Positions 56,465-64,000 of a DNA stretch of 64,000 bases are shown here, piece by piece. Position 1 is the first letter of the stretch. The number at the start of each line of letters is the position of its first letter. The stretch is from Neolewinella xylanilytica (GTDB lineage Bacteria > Bacteroidota > Bacteroidia > Chitinophagales > Saprospiraceae). The notes below the pieces were generated by a model, which did no database searches, was not told the origin of the DNA, and saw nothing but the letters and a program-made list of their open reading frames with translations. The translations under genes were made by a program, and so were the position numbers. The DNA lies in NCBI RefSeq assembly GCF_002934605.1, contig NZ_PTJC01000005.1:1860001-1924000 (forward strand), written 5' to 3'.

Positions 56465-57861
56465 GCCAGGATGTCATTATTGCCGTTGCCACGCCGGCCG
56501 GGGAGGGGGCCATCGGGGTCGTCCGGCTCAGCGGTAGCGGATGTATCGGGATGCTCGATCCGTACTTCCCCAGCCGAAAACTAATCGATGCCCCCGCGCG
56601 GCGGGTTTATTTCGGAACCCTGGTGGACCAGAAAGGCGAAGCCATTGACGAGGTTGTCATGACCCTTTACCGGTCTCCCGCCTCCTACACCGGCGAAGAT
56701 GCGGTGGAGATCAGTTGTCACGGCAGTCCGTACATCTTACAGCGGATAGTCCGGTTAGGAAACGAAGCGGGTGCACGCCCCGCGGCTCCCGGAGAATTCA
56801 GTCAGCGGGCATTTCTGAACGGTAAGCTCGATCTGAGCCAGGCCGAAGCCGTCGCCGATCTGATCGCTTCCCGATCCGCCGCCGCTCACCGCATTGCCCT
56901 TGGCCAGTTGCGCGGTGGAGTGAGTAACGAGATCGCCGAGTTGCGGGCTAAATTGATCGATTTCGCCAGCCTCATCGAACTGGAACTCGATTTCGGTGAA
57001 GAGGACGTCGAGTTTGCTGATCGGACTGCCCTATCGCGGTTGGTGGCCACGATCCGGGGGCGCATCGATAGCCTGACCACCAGCTTCCGATTGGGTAACG
57101 CCATTAAGGAAGGGGTATCAACGGTTATCGCCGGTCGGCCCAACGCTGGCAAATCCACCCTCCTGAACGCCCTGCTGAACGAGGAACGGGCTATCGTGTC
57201 GAATATTCCGGGTACCACCCGGGATACCATCGAGGAAACCGTAAACATCGGCGGTATTCCGTTCCGCCTGATCGATACCGCCGGCATCCGGGATGCCACG
57301 GACACGATCGAAGCCATGGGGGTCGAGCGTACCCTGCGGCAAGTAGCGGTAGGCAATATCCTCGTCTACGTCTTCGATGTAGTCGAGACCGACCCGGCTA
57401 CCCTGGCCGCCGACCTCGATCGCCTGTACCGCGAGGAGCTGGAACTGGTGGTCGTAGCCAATAAAATGGACCTGAACCCCTATACCAAGTACGAACATTA
57501 CTTCGGTGATGGCTACGCCGGAAAGTGGGCGGTGCCGCGGGAGCGGTGGATTCCCATGATCGCCAGCGAACGCAGTAATCTGGATTACCTGCGCCAAACC
57601 CTGAGCGAAGTCGTCACCGGGGGGCGGGGTGGGGTAGACGTCCAGGAAGTGATTCTCAGCAATGCCCGGCACTACGATGCCCTGCGGCGCGCCGATGGGG
57701 CGCTGGAGCGGGTAGCCGACGGTCTGGATTCCGGGCTCTCCCAGGATTTTGTAGCCATGGACATCCGGCAAAGCCTGCGGGATCTCGGGGAGATCACCGG
57801 CGAAATCACTACCGATGATCTGCTCGGAAATATCTTTTCCAATTTCTGCATCGGAAAGTAA
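56461..57861 (+). CDS. mnmE: tRNA uridine-5-carboxymethylaminomethyl modification GTPase
   Basis: The product has 466 residues, full length. The N-terminal folate-binding domain begins IIAVATPAGEGAIGVVRLSG. The inserted G domain has G1 GRPNAGKST, a GTTRDTIEE switch, G3 DTAGIR and G4 NKMD. The C-terminus is CIGK, the conserved MnmE end. With MnmG it modifies wobble uridine 34 in certain tRNAs. It overlaps the preceding kinase gene by 4 bases. Confidence 0.97.
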   Translation: MSQDVIIAVATPAGEGAIGVVRLSGSGCIGMLDPYFPSRKLIDAPARRVYFGTLVDQKGEAIDEVVMTLYRSPASYTGEDAVEISCHGSPYILQRIVRLGNEAGARPAAPGEFSQRAFLNGKLDLSQAEAVADLIASRSAAAHRIALGQLRGGVSNEIAELRAKLIDFASLIELELDFGEEDVEFADRTALSRLVATIRGRIDSLTTSFRLGNAIKEGVSTVIAGRPNAGKSTLLNALLNEERAIVSNIPGTTRDTIEETVNIGGIPFRLIDTAGIRDATDTIEAMGVERTLRQVAVGNILVYVFDVVETDPATLAADLDRLYREELELVVVANKMDLNPYTKYEHYFGDGYAGKWAVPRERWIPMIASERSNLDYLRQTLSEVVTGGRGGVDVQEVILSNARHYDALRRADGALERVADGLDSGLSQDFVAMDIRQSLRDLGEITGEITTDDLLGNIFSNFCIGK

Positions 57862-58152
57862 CCAGCCCGAAATTTTCGCTACCTTGGTGTCGTTCGTCAA
57901 CCATCGGAATACCAGTTGGTTAGTCTCTCGAAGTAAAGGTTGCTATTTTGAATTCAGGAAATTTAGATTTTACCGATTGCCCGGAGCGCGATCGCCTAGA
58001 GGATATCTCCTCCGGGGCTACCGCCTCCCGAGCCCTTGCGCCTTCTCCGGAGCAGGCTACTGACTCCGCGGAACGCGCCGCCATCCGGTACCGGCGAAAT
58101 CGAACGGAATCCGTGCAACTTTGTGAAGCATTTCATGCGTTCTACGCGTCCC

Positions 58153-58575
58153 ATGCCTCCTTTCACCTCGACCTTTAATCGGTATTACGTCTACGCGTTG
58201 CGCCCGGAAGTGCCGCTTCCCTTCGAGTTCGTGTGCTGCCTTAGTTCCACGGAACTACAGCCCCGCTACCGGGTCGATAACGTGACCTTCGCACCCCTCA
58301 TACCCGGCGGCCCGTACGCCGATAACGATCCCTTCCGCGTACCGCTCGACCCGGTGCCGGGAAACAACGGGCTCCGGATCACCCGTCGCATGTACGTGGC
58401 GGTTGACGCCCTCCAGACCATTAAGAAGGACGTATTCCTACCTAGCTCTCTCGGCCGGGTCAGTGCCACCGAGGAGCGGGAGATCCGGGAGAAGCTGGCT
58501 GCCTGGCTGGGACTTTTGCCGGTCGGAGATAGCGATCGGGATCGGTCGATCGATACACTGGCTGCGAAAGAGTAA
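58153..58575 (+). CDS. Possible MazF/CcdB-fold toxin-like protein
   Basis: The product has 140 residues from ATG 58153; an in-frame ATG at 58036 adds a low-quality arginine-rich N-terminus. The sequence FNRYYVYALRP, FEFVCCLSSTEL, NVTFAPLIPGG, MYVAVDALQTIKK and SSLGRVSATEE followed by IREKLAAWLGL runs in the order expected of MazF/PemK or CcdB proteins: strand-rich body, central V-x-x-Q-T segment and C-terminal helix. The GxxQxGxRP loop of MazF is absent. No recognisable antitoxin precedes it; a weak 76-residue TTG frame (57948-58178) overlaps its start. The ~290 bases before it hold nothing else supported. The family call is tentative. Confidence 0.4.
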   Translation: MPPFTSTFNRYYVYALRPEVPLPFEFVCCLSSTELQPRYRVDNVTFAPLIPGGPYADNDPFRVPLDPVPGNNGLRITRRMYVAVDALQTIKKDVFLPSSLGRVSATEEREIREKLAAWLGLLPVGDSDRDRSIDTLAAKE

Positions 58576-58593
58576 CTTTCCGAAACGTAAAAT

Positions 58594-58615
58594 GCCCGCC
58601 CCCTCGGGGACGGGC
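58594..58615. terminator. Bidirectional GC-rich hairpin
   Basis: GCCCG-CCCC pairs with GGGG-A-CGGGC (one bulged base, 3-base loop) between two convergent genes, the usual place for a shared terminator. Confidence 0.6.
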
Positions 58616-58659
58616 TCTATACACTCAAACGTCAAACCTATAGTGTCTCAATAAGTGTC

Positions 58660-59379
58660 TCATCGGTCCAACCGGTAGAGCTGGAGATTTTCAATCGTCC
58701 GGATCAGCTTATCGGCGTACTTCGGGTCGGTAGCGTATCCGGCCTTGCTCAGTCCGCGGGCCCAACCACGGTAATCCTTGGAATCCAGGCTGAAAAGCGG
58801 GCGGTACCGATCTTTCTGCAGCAGCTGGCTGTGGGCGAGATAGCTTTCCTCCGGACTGGAGAAAATGCGGAAGAAGTCTTTGTGGTGATCGTCGCTGTGG
58901 TTGCTGCAGTGTCCTTTTTTGCACTGTTTGCTGAAGCATTTGAGCCCGAAGTGATTGTTGTTTCGGAGGGCGAGGGTGCTTTTGCCAATGCCGCTTTCCA
59001 AGATTCCCTGGGCCAGGGTAATACTGGCGGGAATGCCGTGGTCCTCCATTTGGCTCACGGCGATGTTTCCATACTGGGCAACGTAATTGAGCTGTTCCCG
59101 CTCCCGCGCCGTCCACTCCCGTTTTTCCGGGGTGTACCCCACCAGACTGGCAATGGAAGTTTCCGAATCCGCACTCCCGAATACGGAGGGAGCGGCCAGG
59201 CCGAACCACTCGCCACCGTTGATGCTCAAGGAAAAGCTCAACTCCTTGCGCGTGGCGAAGATGGCCAACAGGGCCAAAACCGCTAGCTTAGTCCAGGGGC
59301 TGGTAAATTGTCGATAAAGCCGGCGGTATATCCCGTTGAGGTAATGGCGCCAGCCGGCCGGTATGGGAAGGTAGATCAT
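58660..59379 (-). CDS. Glucosaminidase-domain (FlgJ-like) peptidoglycan hydrolase
   Basis: The product has 239 residues from ATG 59379. One N-terminal membrane helix (about 30-43, LAVLALLAIFATRK) is followed by a linker and a glucosaminidase domain (about 105-235) with ITLAQGILESGIGKSTLALR (catalytic Glu candidate), NNNHFGLKCF, PEESYLAHSQLLQKDRYRPL and GLSKAGYATDPKYADKLI. It should cleave beta-1,4 links of N-acetylglucosamine in peptidoglycan on the periplasmic side. A Cys/His-rich insert (CFSKQCKKGHC) may bind metal or form disulfides. Confidence 0.88.
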   Translation of the reverse strand: MIYLPIPAGWRHYLNGIYRRLYRQFTSPWTKLAVLALLAIFATRKELSFSLSINGGEWFGLAAPSVFGSADSETSIASLVGYTPEKREWTAREREQLNYVAQYGNIAVSQMEDHGIPASITLAQGILESGIGKSTLALRNNNHFGLKCFSKQCKKGHCSNHSDDHHKDFFRIFSSPEESYLAHSQLLQKDRYRPLFSLDSKDYRGWARGLSKAGYATDPKYADKLIRTIENLQLYRLDR

Positions 59380-59467
59380 GGGAACGGCTTGAGTGCACAA
59401 GGTACGGGCATTTGTTTTAAATTAGCAAATAAAACAACAAAAAGTTCGCTACGCCTTTAACGGTCCG

Positions 59468-59502
59468 TTGGCAGTTCGGGCGTGCTGCGTCCCCTATCTT
59501 CG
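59468..59502 (+). promoter_or_regulatory. Promoter of the OmpH/Skp gene
   Basis: TTGG (59468-59471), a 23-base spacer and TATCTTCG (59495-59502). The ATG is 26 bases downstream. Confidence 0.5.
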
Positions 59503-59528
59503 CGGCGAGACATTATCCCTACCAATTT

Positions 59529-60029
59529 ATGCGCCAACTATTCCTTGTTTTATTCCTGAGTATTTCCGCTTTCGCTCCGCTCACCGCTCAGCAGTACGGT
59601 CATCTCAATTTCGCCAATTTACTTTCCGAAATGCCGGGGACGAAGGCCGCCGAAACCGAACTCCAAACCTATAATCAGCAGCTGGTGGAGCAGGGAGAAA
59701 AGATGGTGGCCGACCTACGCGCCCGCGTAGAGGAAGTCCAGGCGCAAGCAGAAGATCTCCCCCCGGTGCGACTAGAGGAGCTCCGCGCCGAGTTATCCCA
59801 GCAGCGGGACGAGATCGCCACCTTCGAGCAGCAGGTGCAGATGAATCTGGAACAGAAACGGCAGGAACTGCTCGGCCCGCTGATCCAGGAAGCCCGGGAC
59901 GCCATCACCGCCGTGGCGGAGGAAAATGGCTACGTGATGATTTTCGACACTTCCCAGTTCAATACGGTCCTCTTCGCCGAAGACAGCGACGACATCATGG
60001 CCCTGGTCAAGGCGAAGCTGGGGATCTGA
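59529..60029 (+). CDS. OmpH/Skp-family periplasmic chaperone
   Basis: The product has 166 residues. A signal peptide (MRQLFLVLFLSISAFAPLTAQ) precedes the short strand YGHLNFANLLSEMPG typical of Skp/OmpH, then a long charged coiled coil (about 45-125), and a C-terminal strand/helix region (AVAEENGYVMIFDTSQFNTV). Skp trimers hold unfolded outer-membrane proteins in the periplasm. The 3' end overlaps the convergent M50 protease gene by 23 bases. Confidence 0.9.
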   Translation: MRQLFLVLFLSISAFAPLTAQQYGHLNFANLLSEMPGTKAAETELQTYNQQLVEQGEKMVADLRARVEEVQAQAEDLPPVRLEELRAELSQQRDEIATFEQQVQMNLEQKRQELLGPLIQEARDAITAVAEENGYVMIFDTSQFNTVLFAEDSDDIMALVKAKLGI

Positions 60030-61209
60030 ACCGCTTGTAAAAGCGCCGCCGAGAACGATCCAATAACCGAATAACGTCCTCGGTGAAGACGAAGCCGACA
60101 ATCTCCCCCCCATCATAAATGGCCGCGCCGTAAACGTTGGCTTCGACGATCCGCTCCGTCAGTTCCAGCAGGTTGTCCGTGGGGCGGGCGGTGATGAACT
60201 CCGCTTCGTAGTAGTAGCGAACCGGGTGGTCGCGGTGGCCCTCCCGCTGAAGCACCTCCTTTTCTACGAAGCCGCTCAATTCGTTGTAGTTGTTGTAGAC
60301 CGGCAGTACCGTGGCGTCGGTTAGCGCGAAGGCGGCGCGGGCCCGGGAAACCCGGTCGGTGACGTAAATCCGCCCTGCGGCTGACGGGCGGAGTACCTCT
60401 TCCATCACGGAGCGGGTCAGGCGGCGGCGCTGCCAGCCGCGATTTAGTTCGACGGCGGAAAAGGCAATGATGAACAGGGAACTGATGCCCAACAGGGGAT
60501 CGCCCAGGAAATACGACACCGCGATGAGTCCGGCGCCGATCGTGATCCCCATAACGGTCGTGATGACCGTAGCCGCCCGGTCCGACAGCCCGCGTTTCAG
60601 CAGTGCACGCAGGATCCGTCCTCCGTCGAGGGGGTAGGCCGGTAACAAGTTACCCAGCGCGAGAACGACATTCACCGCCAGGGTGATCCCCAGCAGCCGC
60701 TCCGCCAGGGCGGGCATAACCACCAGGTTGCTGCTCTGGTCGAGATAGTAGCGGATGAGCATGGCCCCGTTGGGCTGACCGACCAGGACGAGTAGGGCCA
60801 GTGCGGCCACCAGCAGGTTAGCCAGCGGGCCCGCCGCGTAAATCAGGACCTGGTCGCGGGTGCGTTCCGGCTCGTCGGGGATGAGTGCGCCGCCGCCTAA
60901 GGGAAAGAGAATGATTTTCTCCGCCCGGATACCCCGCGCCCGCGCCGTAAGGGCATGTCCCAGCTCGTGGATTAGCACGAAAAAGAAGAGCAGCAACGTA
61001 ATTCCCGACCACCATTGCACCTGCGTCCAGCGCAATCCAAATCCCGGTTGGTAGGCGTAAAATAAAATGGCCAGCGGCACCAGGACGAACGACCAGTGCA
61101 GCTCCGTTGGAACCCCGAAGATGCGGCCGATACGCCAGGTAGCGAACAAGGAAAGGAATTTAGGCGGGTGAGTACGAACGGTTGATGCGCGGGAGGAATA
61201 ACAAAGCAA
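60007..61209 (-). CDS. Site-2-protease-type M50 metalloprotease with CBS domains
   Basis: The product has 400 residues if the ATG at 61209 is used. The zinc site HELGH (His81, Glu82, His85) lies in a membrane helix, and the third ligand motif is LLPAYPLDGGRILRALL. Several further helices follow, then two CBS domains (about 270-395). Such proteases cut substrates within the membrane; the CBS pair often senses adenine nucleotides. The 5' end overlaps the upstream flippase-like gene by 50 bases. A later TTG/GTG start may be the real one, since homology begins near TWRIGRIFGVPTELHWSF. Confidence 0.9.
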   Translation of the reverse strand: MLCYSSRASTVRTHPPKFLSLFATWRIGRIFGVPTELHWSFVLVPLAILFYAYQPGFGLRWTQVQWWSGITLLLFFFVLIHELGHALTARARGIRAEKIILFPLGGGALIPDEPERTRDQVLIYAAGPLANLLVAALALLVLVGQPNGAMLIRYYLDQSSNLVVMPALAERLLGITLAVNVVLALGNLLPAYPLDGGRILRALLKRGLSDRAATVITTVMGITIGAGLIAVSYFLGDPLLGISSLFIIAFSAVELNRGWQRRRLTRSVMEEVLRPSAAGRIYVTDRVSRARAAFALTDATVLPVYNNYNELSGFVEKEVLQREGHRDHPVRYYYEAEFITARPTDNLLELTERIVEANVYGAAIYDGGEIVGFVFTEDVIRLLDRSRRRFYKRFRSPASP

Positions 61210-62212
61210 TCAGCCCGATCAAAATGTTGCAACCGATGTTGATCGTAAAGAACGAAATATTCGCCCAGGCAAAGCCGTCTTCACCCGGCAGCCCGTATAA
61301 TTCCAACGCGCTCTGCGCCAAATAGTGGTAGCTGCCCATGCCCCCCGGGCTGGGAATCACGATACCCCAGCCGCCGGAAACGAAGGTCGTCAGCGCCGCC
61401 TCCATGCCCAGACCGGCCGTCGGCTCGTAGGCCAGAAAGACGCACAGGCTCATCACGTAATACATCACCCAGATGTTGATGCTGTGGAGTACGAACAGCC
61501 AGGGACGCTTTACCGTCGCAATCGTTTTTAGCCCCTCCCAGAATCCCCGTAAAATGGCTTCCAGCTTCGTCCCCACCCGGGAGTCGCGCAACCGCCGGCG
61601 CTGAAACCAGGCCAGGGCCAGGGCCAGTACGAACAACACCACCATGGGTACGATCCAACCCTCCAGCACCGCCAGGCGATCGCCGACCGAAGCGTTCGCT
61701 TCCAGCCACGACCAGATTCGGTCGCCGGCAACGAGTACGGTCAGCCCCGAAAGCAACAGCAGCATCAGCACGTCGAGGGTGCGGCCCACCACCACGGTGC
61801 CCACTACACGCTCTACCTTGATGTTTTCGTACCGCGCCATGGCCGCCGGGCGCACGATCTCGCCCAGCCGCGGGAAGCCCAGGTTAGCCAGGTAGCCCAG
61901 GTTGATCGTCAGGAAGGCGTTGATCAGCCGCGGCTCCTTGCCGAGGGTACGCAGCAGCATGTTCCAGCGCAGCGCGCGGCTCAGGTTACTGACGCAGAAG
62001 GCCAGCAGGGTCATGCCGAGCCACCAGAAATTGGCGTTGGCGAAGTCCCGCAACACCTTATCGATGAGGCTGCATTCTTCCCCAACCACGCCCCTTAGCG
62101 CGCAATCCGCCGCGTAGGCCGCTTGCTGGTTGCGGTAGACGAGGTACAGGATCCCGAAACCGAGGCTGACGAAGACGACAAATTTTAATACGTTGGAAAG
62201 GGTCTGCGACAT
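61160..62212 (-). CDS. Flippase-like / lysylphosphatidylglycerol-synthase-type membrane protein
   Basis: The product has 350 residues with about eight hydrophobic segments. The motif GWGIVIPSPGGMGSYHYLAQ near the C-terminus and NLGYLANLGFPRLGEIVRPA near residue 105 are typical of the LPG_synthase_TM (UPF0104) family. These membrane proteins are linked to lipid or polyprenyl-sugar flipping; the catalytic aminoacyl-transfer domain of MprF is absent. It overlaps the M50 gene start and follows the oxidoreductase gene by 19 bases, so an operon is likely. A TATCTTCG box sits 5 bases before its ATG. Confidence 0.85.
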   Translation of the reverse strand: MSQTLSNVLKFVVFVSLGFGILYLVYRNQQAAYAADCALRGVVGEECSLIDKVLRDFANANFWWLGMTLLAFCVSNLSRALRWNMLLRTLGKEPRLINAFLTINLGYLANLGFPRLGEIVRPAAMARYENIKVERVVGTVVVGRTLDVLMLLLLSGLTVLVAGDRIWSWLEANASVGDRLAVLEGWIVPMVVLFVLALALAWFQRRRLRDSRVGTKLEAILRGFWEGLKTIATVKRPWLFVLHSINIWVMYYVMSLCVFLAYEPTAGLGMEAALTTFVSGGWGIVIPSPGGMGSYHYLAQSALELYGLPGEDGFAWANISFFTINIGCNILIGLIALLFLPRINRSYSPA

Positions 62213-62217
62213 GGGCG

Positions 62218-62225
62218 CGAAGATA
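62218..62225 (-). promoter_or_regulatory. -7 box variant (TATCTTCG) before the flippase-like gene
   Basis: It lies in the 19-base gap behind the oxidoreductase stop. If used, the transcript would be nearly leaderless. Confidence 0.35.
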
Positions 62226-62231
62226 GCTTCC

Positions 62232-63539
62232 TCAGGGATGTCGGTAGGGGGAGCGGTAGGTCCGCGTCAGGAGGTCGTCGTCGCCCCCTTCCAGGGTCTG
62301 TCGTTCCGGGTTGTAGCGCATCGGCCGGTCGGCCACCATCGCTACGTTGCCCAGGATGCAGGCAACGGTACTGATTACCCCTTCCTCGATGTCGGCAATC
62401 GGTCGGCCGCCCGTCTCGATGGCACGCAGAAAGTCCTGGAAATGCGCCCGCGTGGCCGCCGCGGTGTGGAGCTCGATGCCCTCCTCGGTGACGTCCTCGG
62501 GGTATTTGTCTTTCTCGTAAACGGCTTCCCCGCGTAGGGGCGCTCCTTCGTGGGGGGTGAACACGTATTTATGCACGTCGGCTTGCAGCGTTCCCTTGTC
62601 GCCGTAGATGGTCATCGCCCAGGGGAAATCCGGGTCGGGGGCTTCCCCCCAGCTGCGGTGTTGCCAGACGCAGCTCAGGTCATCGTACTGGAAGGTGACC
62701 GTCTGGGTATCGCTGATGGTGGCGTCCGCCGCTTTCTGCACGTAAATCCCGCCCGTGCTGCTCACCTCCCGCGGGTAGCCTAGCCCCAGCATCCAGCGCG
62801 TCATGTCGTACATATGGACGCACATGTCCCCCACGATGCCGTTGCCGTAAGCCCAGAAGGAGCGCCAGCGGCGGTGGGGTAGGCCCCGGTACGGCAGTAG
62901 CGGCGCGGGGCCGGTCCACTTATCGTAGTTGAAAAAGTCGGGAACCGGCTGAACTTCCCGGACGGCATTGTCGCGCATCGGGTAATAGCAGCATACCTCC
63001 ACGTGGCCGACGGTACCGAGTTTGCCGGCGTCGACGATCGTTTCTTTCGCCTCCACGAGGTGGGGGGTACTCCGGCGCTGGAGGCCGACCTGTACCACCC
63101 GCTTATGTTGCCGGGCGGCACGGAGTACCGCTTCGCATTCCCGGACGTCCGCTCCGACGGGCTTCTGCAGGTACACGTGCGCCCCCGAGCGGATGGCGGC
63201 GATGGCCTGCAGGGCGTGCCAGTGGTCCGGCGTGCCGATGAGCACGATCTCGGGTTGCTCCCGGTCGAGTAGTTCCTGGTAGTCCTCGTAGCGGTTGGGG
63301 TTCGCCCCGGGCAGCCGTTCGCGCAGCAGTTCGGCGGCCCCGTCCAGCATGTGGCGGTCCACGTCGCAGAGTCCGACCACCTCCACCTCCGCCACCTGGA
63401 TCAGGCGCATCAGGTCGCTCTTTCCGTACCAGCCGCAGCCGATCAGGGCAACGCGTAGGGGCGCGCCGGCGCGCGGGTGCAGGGCCTGCGGCAAGGCGAA
63501 AAGGGCGGGGGCGGTCTGGAGAAAGGTGCGGCGTTTCAT
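62232..63539 (-). CDS. Gfo/Idh/MocA-family oxidoreductase, exported by Tat
   Basis: The product has 435 residues from ATG 63539. It begins KRRTFLQTAPALFALPQAL, a Tat-type signal, so it probably acts in the periplasm. The NAD(P)-binding motif is VALIGCGWYGKSD. The catalytic lysine is in VYLQKPVGAD (the usual EKP is QKP here), and the second-domain motif GDMCVHMYDMTRWML supplies a histidine. Members oxidise or rearrange sugars and inositols. The start at 63539 leaves a 35-base gap to the upstream hydrolase, while the longer frame would overlap it. Confidence 0.9.
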   Translation of the reverse strand: MKRRTFLQTAPALFALPQALHPRAGAPLRVALIGCGWYGKSDLMRLIQVAEVEVVGLCDVDRHMLDGAAELLRERLPGANPNRYEDYQELLDREQPEIVLIGTPDHWHALQAIAAIRSGAHVYLQKPVGADVRECEAVLRAARQHKRVVQVGLQRRSTPHLVEAKETIVDAGKLGTVGHVEVCCYYPMRDNAVREVQPVPDFFNYDKWTGPAPLLPYRGLPHRRWRSFWAYGNGIVGDMCVHMYDMTRWMLGLGYPREVSSTGGIYVQKAADATISDTQTVTFQYDDLSCVWQHRSWGEAPDPDFPWAMTIYGDKGTLQADVHKYVFTPHEGAPLRGEAVYEKDKYPEDVTEEGIELHTAAATRAHFQDFLRAIETGGRPIADIEEGVISTVACILGNVAMVADRPMRYNPERQTLEGGDDDLLTRTYRSPYRHP

Positions 63540-63574
63540 TCCGGATTCCGGTCGGTTTAGTGCGTAAGTTAGCG

Positions 63575-64000
63575 TTAATCGAAGCGTTGATTCAGCCACT
63601 CGGTTACCACCCGTAGGGCCGCTTCGTCGATGGTGGTCGCTATCGTGCCGTACTCCGCCGGCAGTCCCGAGGTGGCGGGTTGCAGCAGGTGGTTTAGGCC
63701 GGGTAGCTGTTTGGCGGTGACGTCCGGGTTTTCCGCTTCGGCCAGCGCCCGTTCGATGCCCTGCAAGTTCCGCGGACTCACTTGCGTATCTTTTTCCCCG
63801 TTGACGGCGAGCACCGGTACGCTAATTCGCCGCAGGTAGGGTAGAGGGTCGTGCGCCAGGAAATAGCGCATCCAGGGGCTGGTCAGCTCGTTGGCGAAGG
63901 TTTCGGCGAAGGTCTCCGCGTCTACGATGCTTTCCCGCGCCGGGGCGGGAAGCGCGGGGATCACGCTTACAATGGTGTCTCGCAACCCCCTGCGAAAAGC
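63575..64000 (-). CDS. Alpha/beta hydrolase, C-terminal part (5' end outside window)
   Basis: The frame stays open to the end of the window, so only the last ~141 residues are present. The segment RISVPVLAVNGEKDTQVSP contains the conserved acidic residue of the alpha/beta hydrolase triad, and KQLPGLNHLLQPATSG contains the catalytic histidine (Asn-His-Leu). The closest type is the X-Pro dipeptidyl-peptidase/BAAT-like esterase group. The nucleophile serine lies outside. The substrate is unknown. It is followed by the oxidoreductase gene on the same strand. Confidence 0.8.
   Translation of the reverse strand, partial: AFRRGLRDTIVSVIPALPAPARESIVDAETFAETFANELTSPWMRYFLAHDPLPYLRRISVPVLAVNGEKDTQVSPRNLQGIERALAEAENPDVTAKQLPGLNHLLQPATSGLPAEYGTIATTIDEAALRVVTEWLNQRFD

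Noticed and set aside
57948-58178. 76-codon frame with a TTG start overlapping the toxin-like gene
   Set aside because: Non-ATG start, no DNA-binding or antitoxin motif; kept only as a possible partner in the findings.

Overview
The window comes from a GC-rich member of the Bacteroidota, most likely Saprospiria (Lewinella-like). This placement is inferred from the type IX secretion system (T9SS) protein PorV, four giant proteins ending in T9SS type A sorting domains, -7 promoter boxes of the TAnnTTTG type, LytTR/His_kinase two-component signalling and the lptC/PpiD gene neighbourhood. No rRNA, tRNA, CRISPR array or intact insertion sequence was seen.

Layout. Positions 1-851 (+) hold the end of an SGNH hydrolase and an ExbD-like protein. 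Positions 841-9069 (-) form a run of housekeeping and signalling genes: gmhA-like, maf-like, a PpiD/SurA-type foldase, a small membrane protein, lptC, a LytTR response regulator, a previously unlisted 49-residue double-glycine leader peptide (3717-3866), a soluble TPR histidine kinase and a voltage-gated-type ion channel. Positions 9148-46173 (-) are almost entirely four secreted multidomain giants of 1071, 1327, 5532 and 3859 residues. Positions 46583-52682 hold tyrS, a LolC/E-type permease, a DUF1015 protein, porV and a small outer-membrane barrel candidate. Positions 52828-57861 (+) hold acpP-fabF-rnc and a histidine kinase overlapping mnmE. The rest holds a possible MazF/CcdB-fold protein, a glucosaminidase, an OmpH/Skp chaperone, an M50 protease with CBS domains, a flippase-like membrane protein, a Gfo/Idh/MocA oxidoreductase and the end of an alpha/beta hydrolase.

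How the parts may work together. The four giants share one domain kit: PKD, putative Ig, SprB-like Ig, malectin, thrombospondin type 3 repeats, sugar-dehydrogenase-like propellers, and a recurrent ~150-residue module that begins with EAEC and ends with NC (14 copies). They look like a nested paralogue series exported by T9SS, with PorV encoded nearby, and are probably cell-surface glycan-binding or adhesive fibres. The most unusual small-scale find is the response regulator / GG-leader peptide / TPR-kinase / ion-channel cluster. It has the parts of a peptide signalling circuit, but that function is inference.
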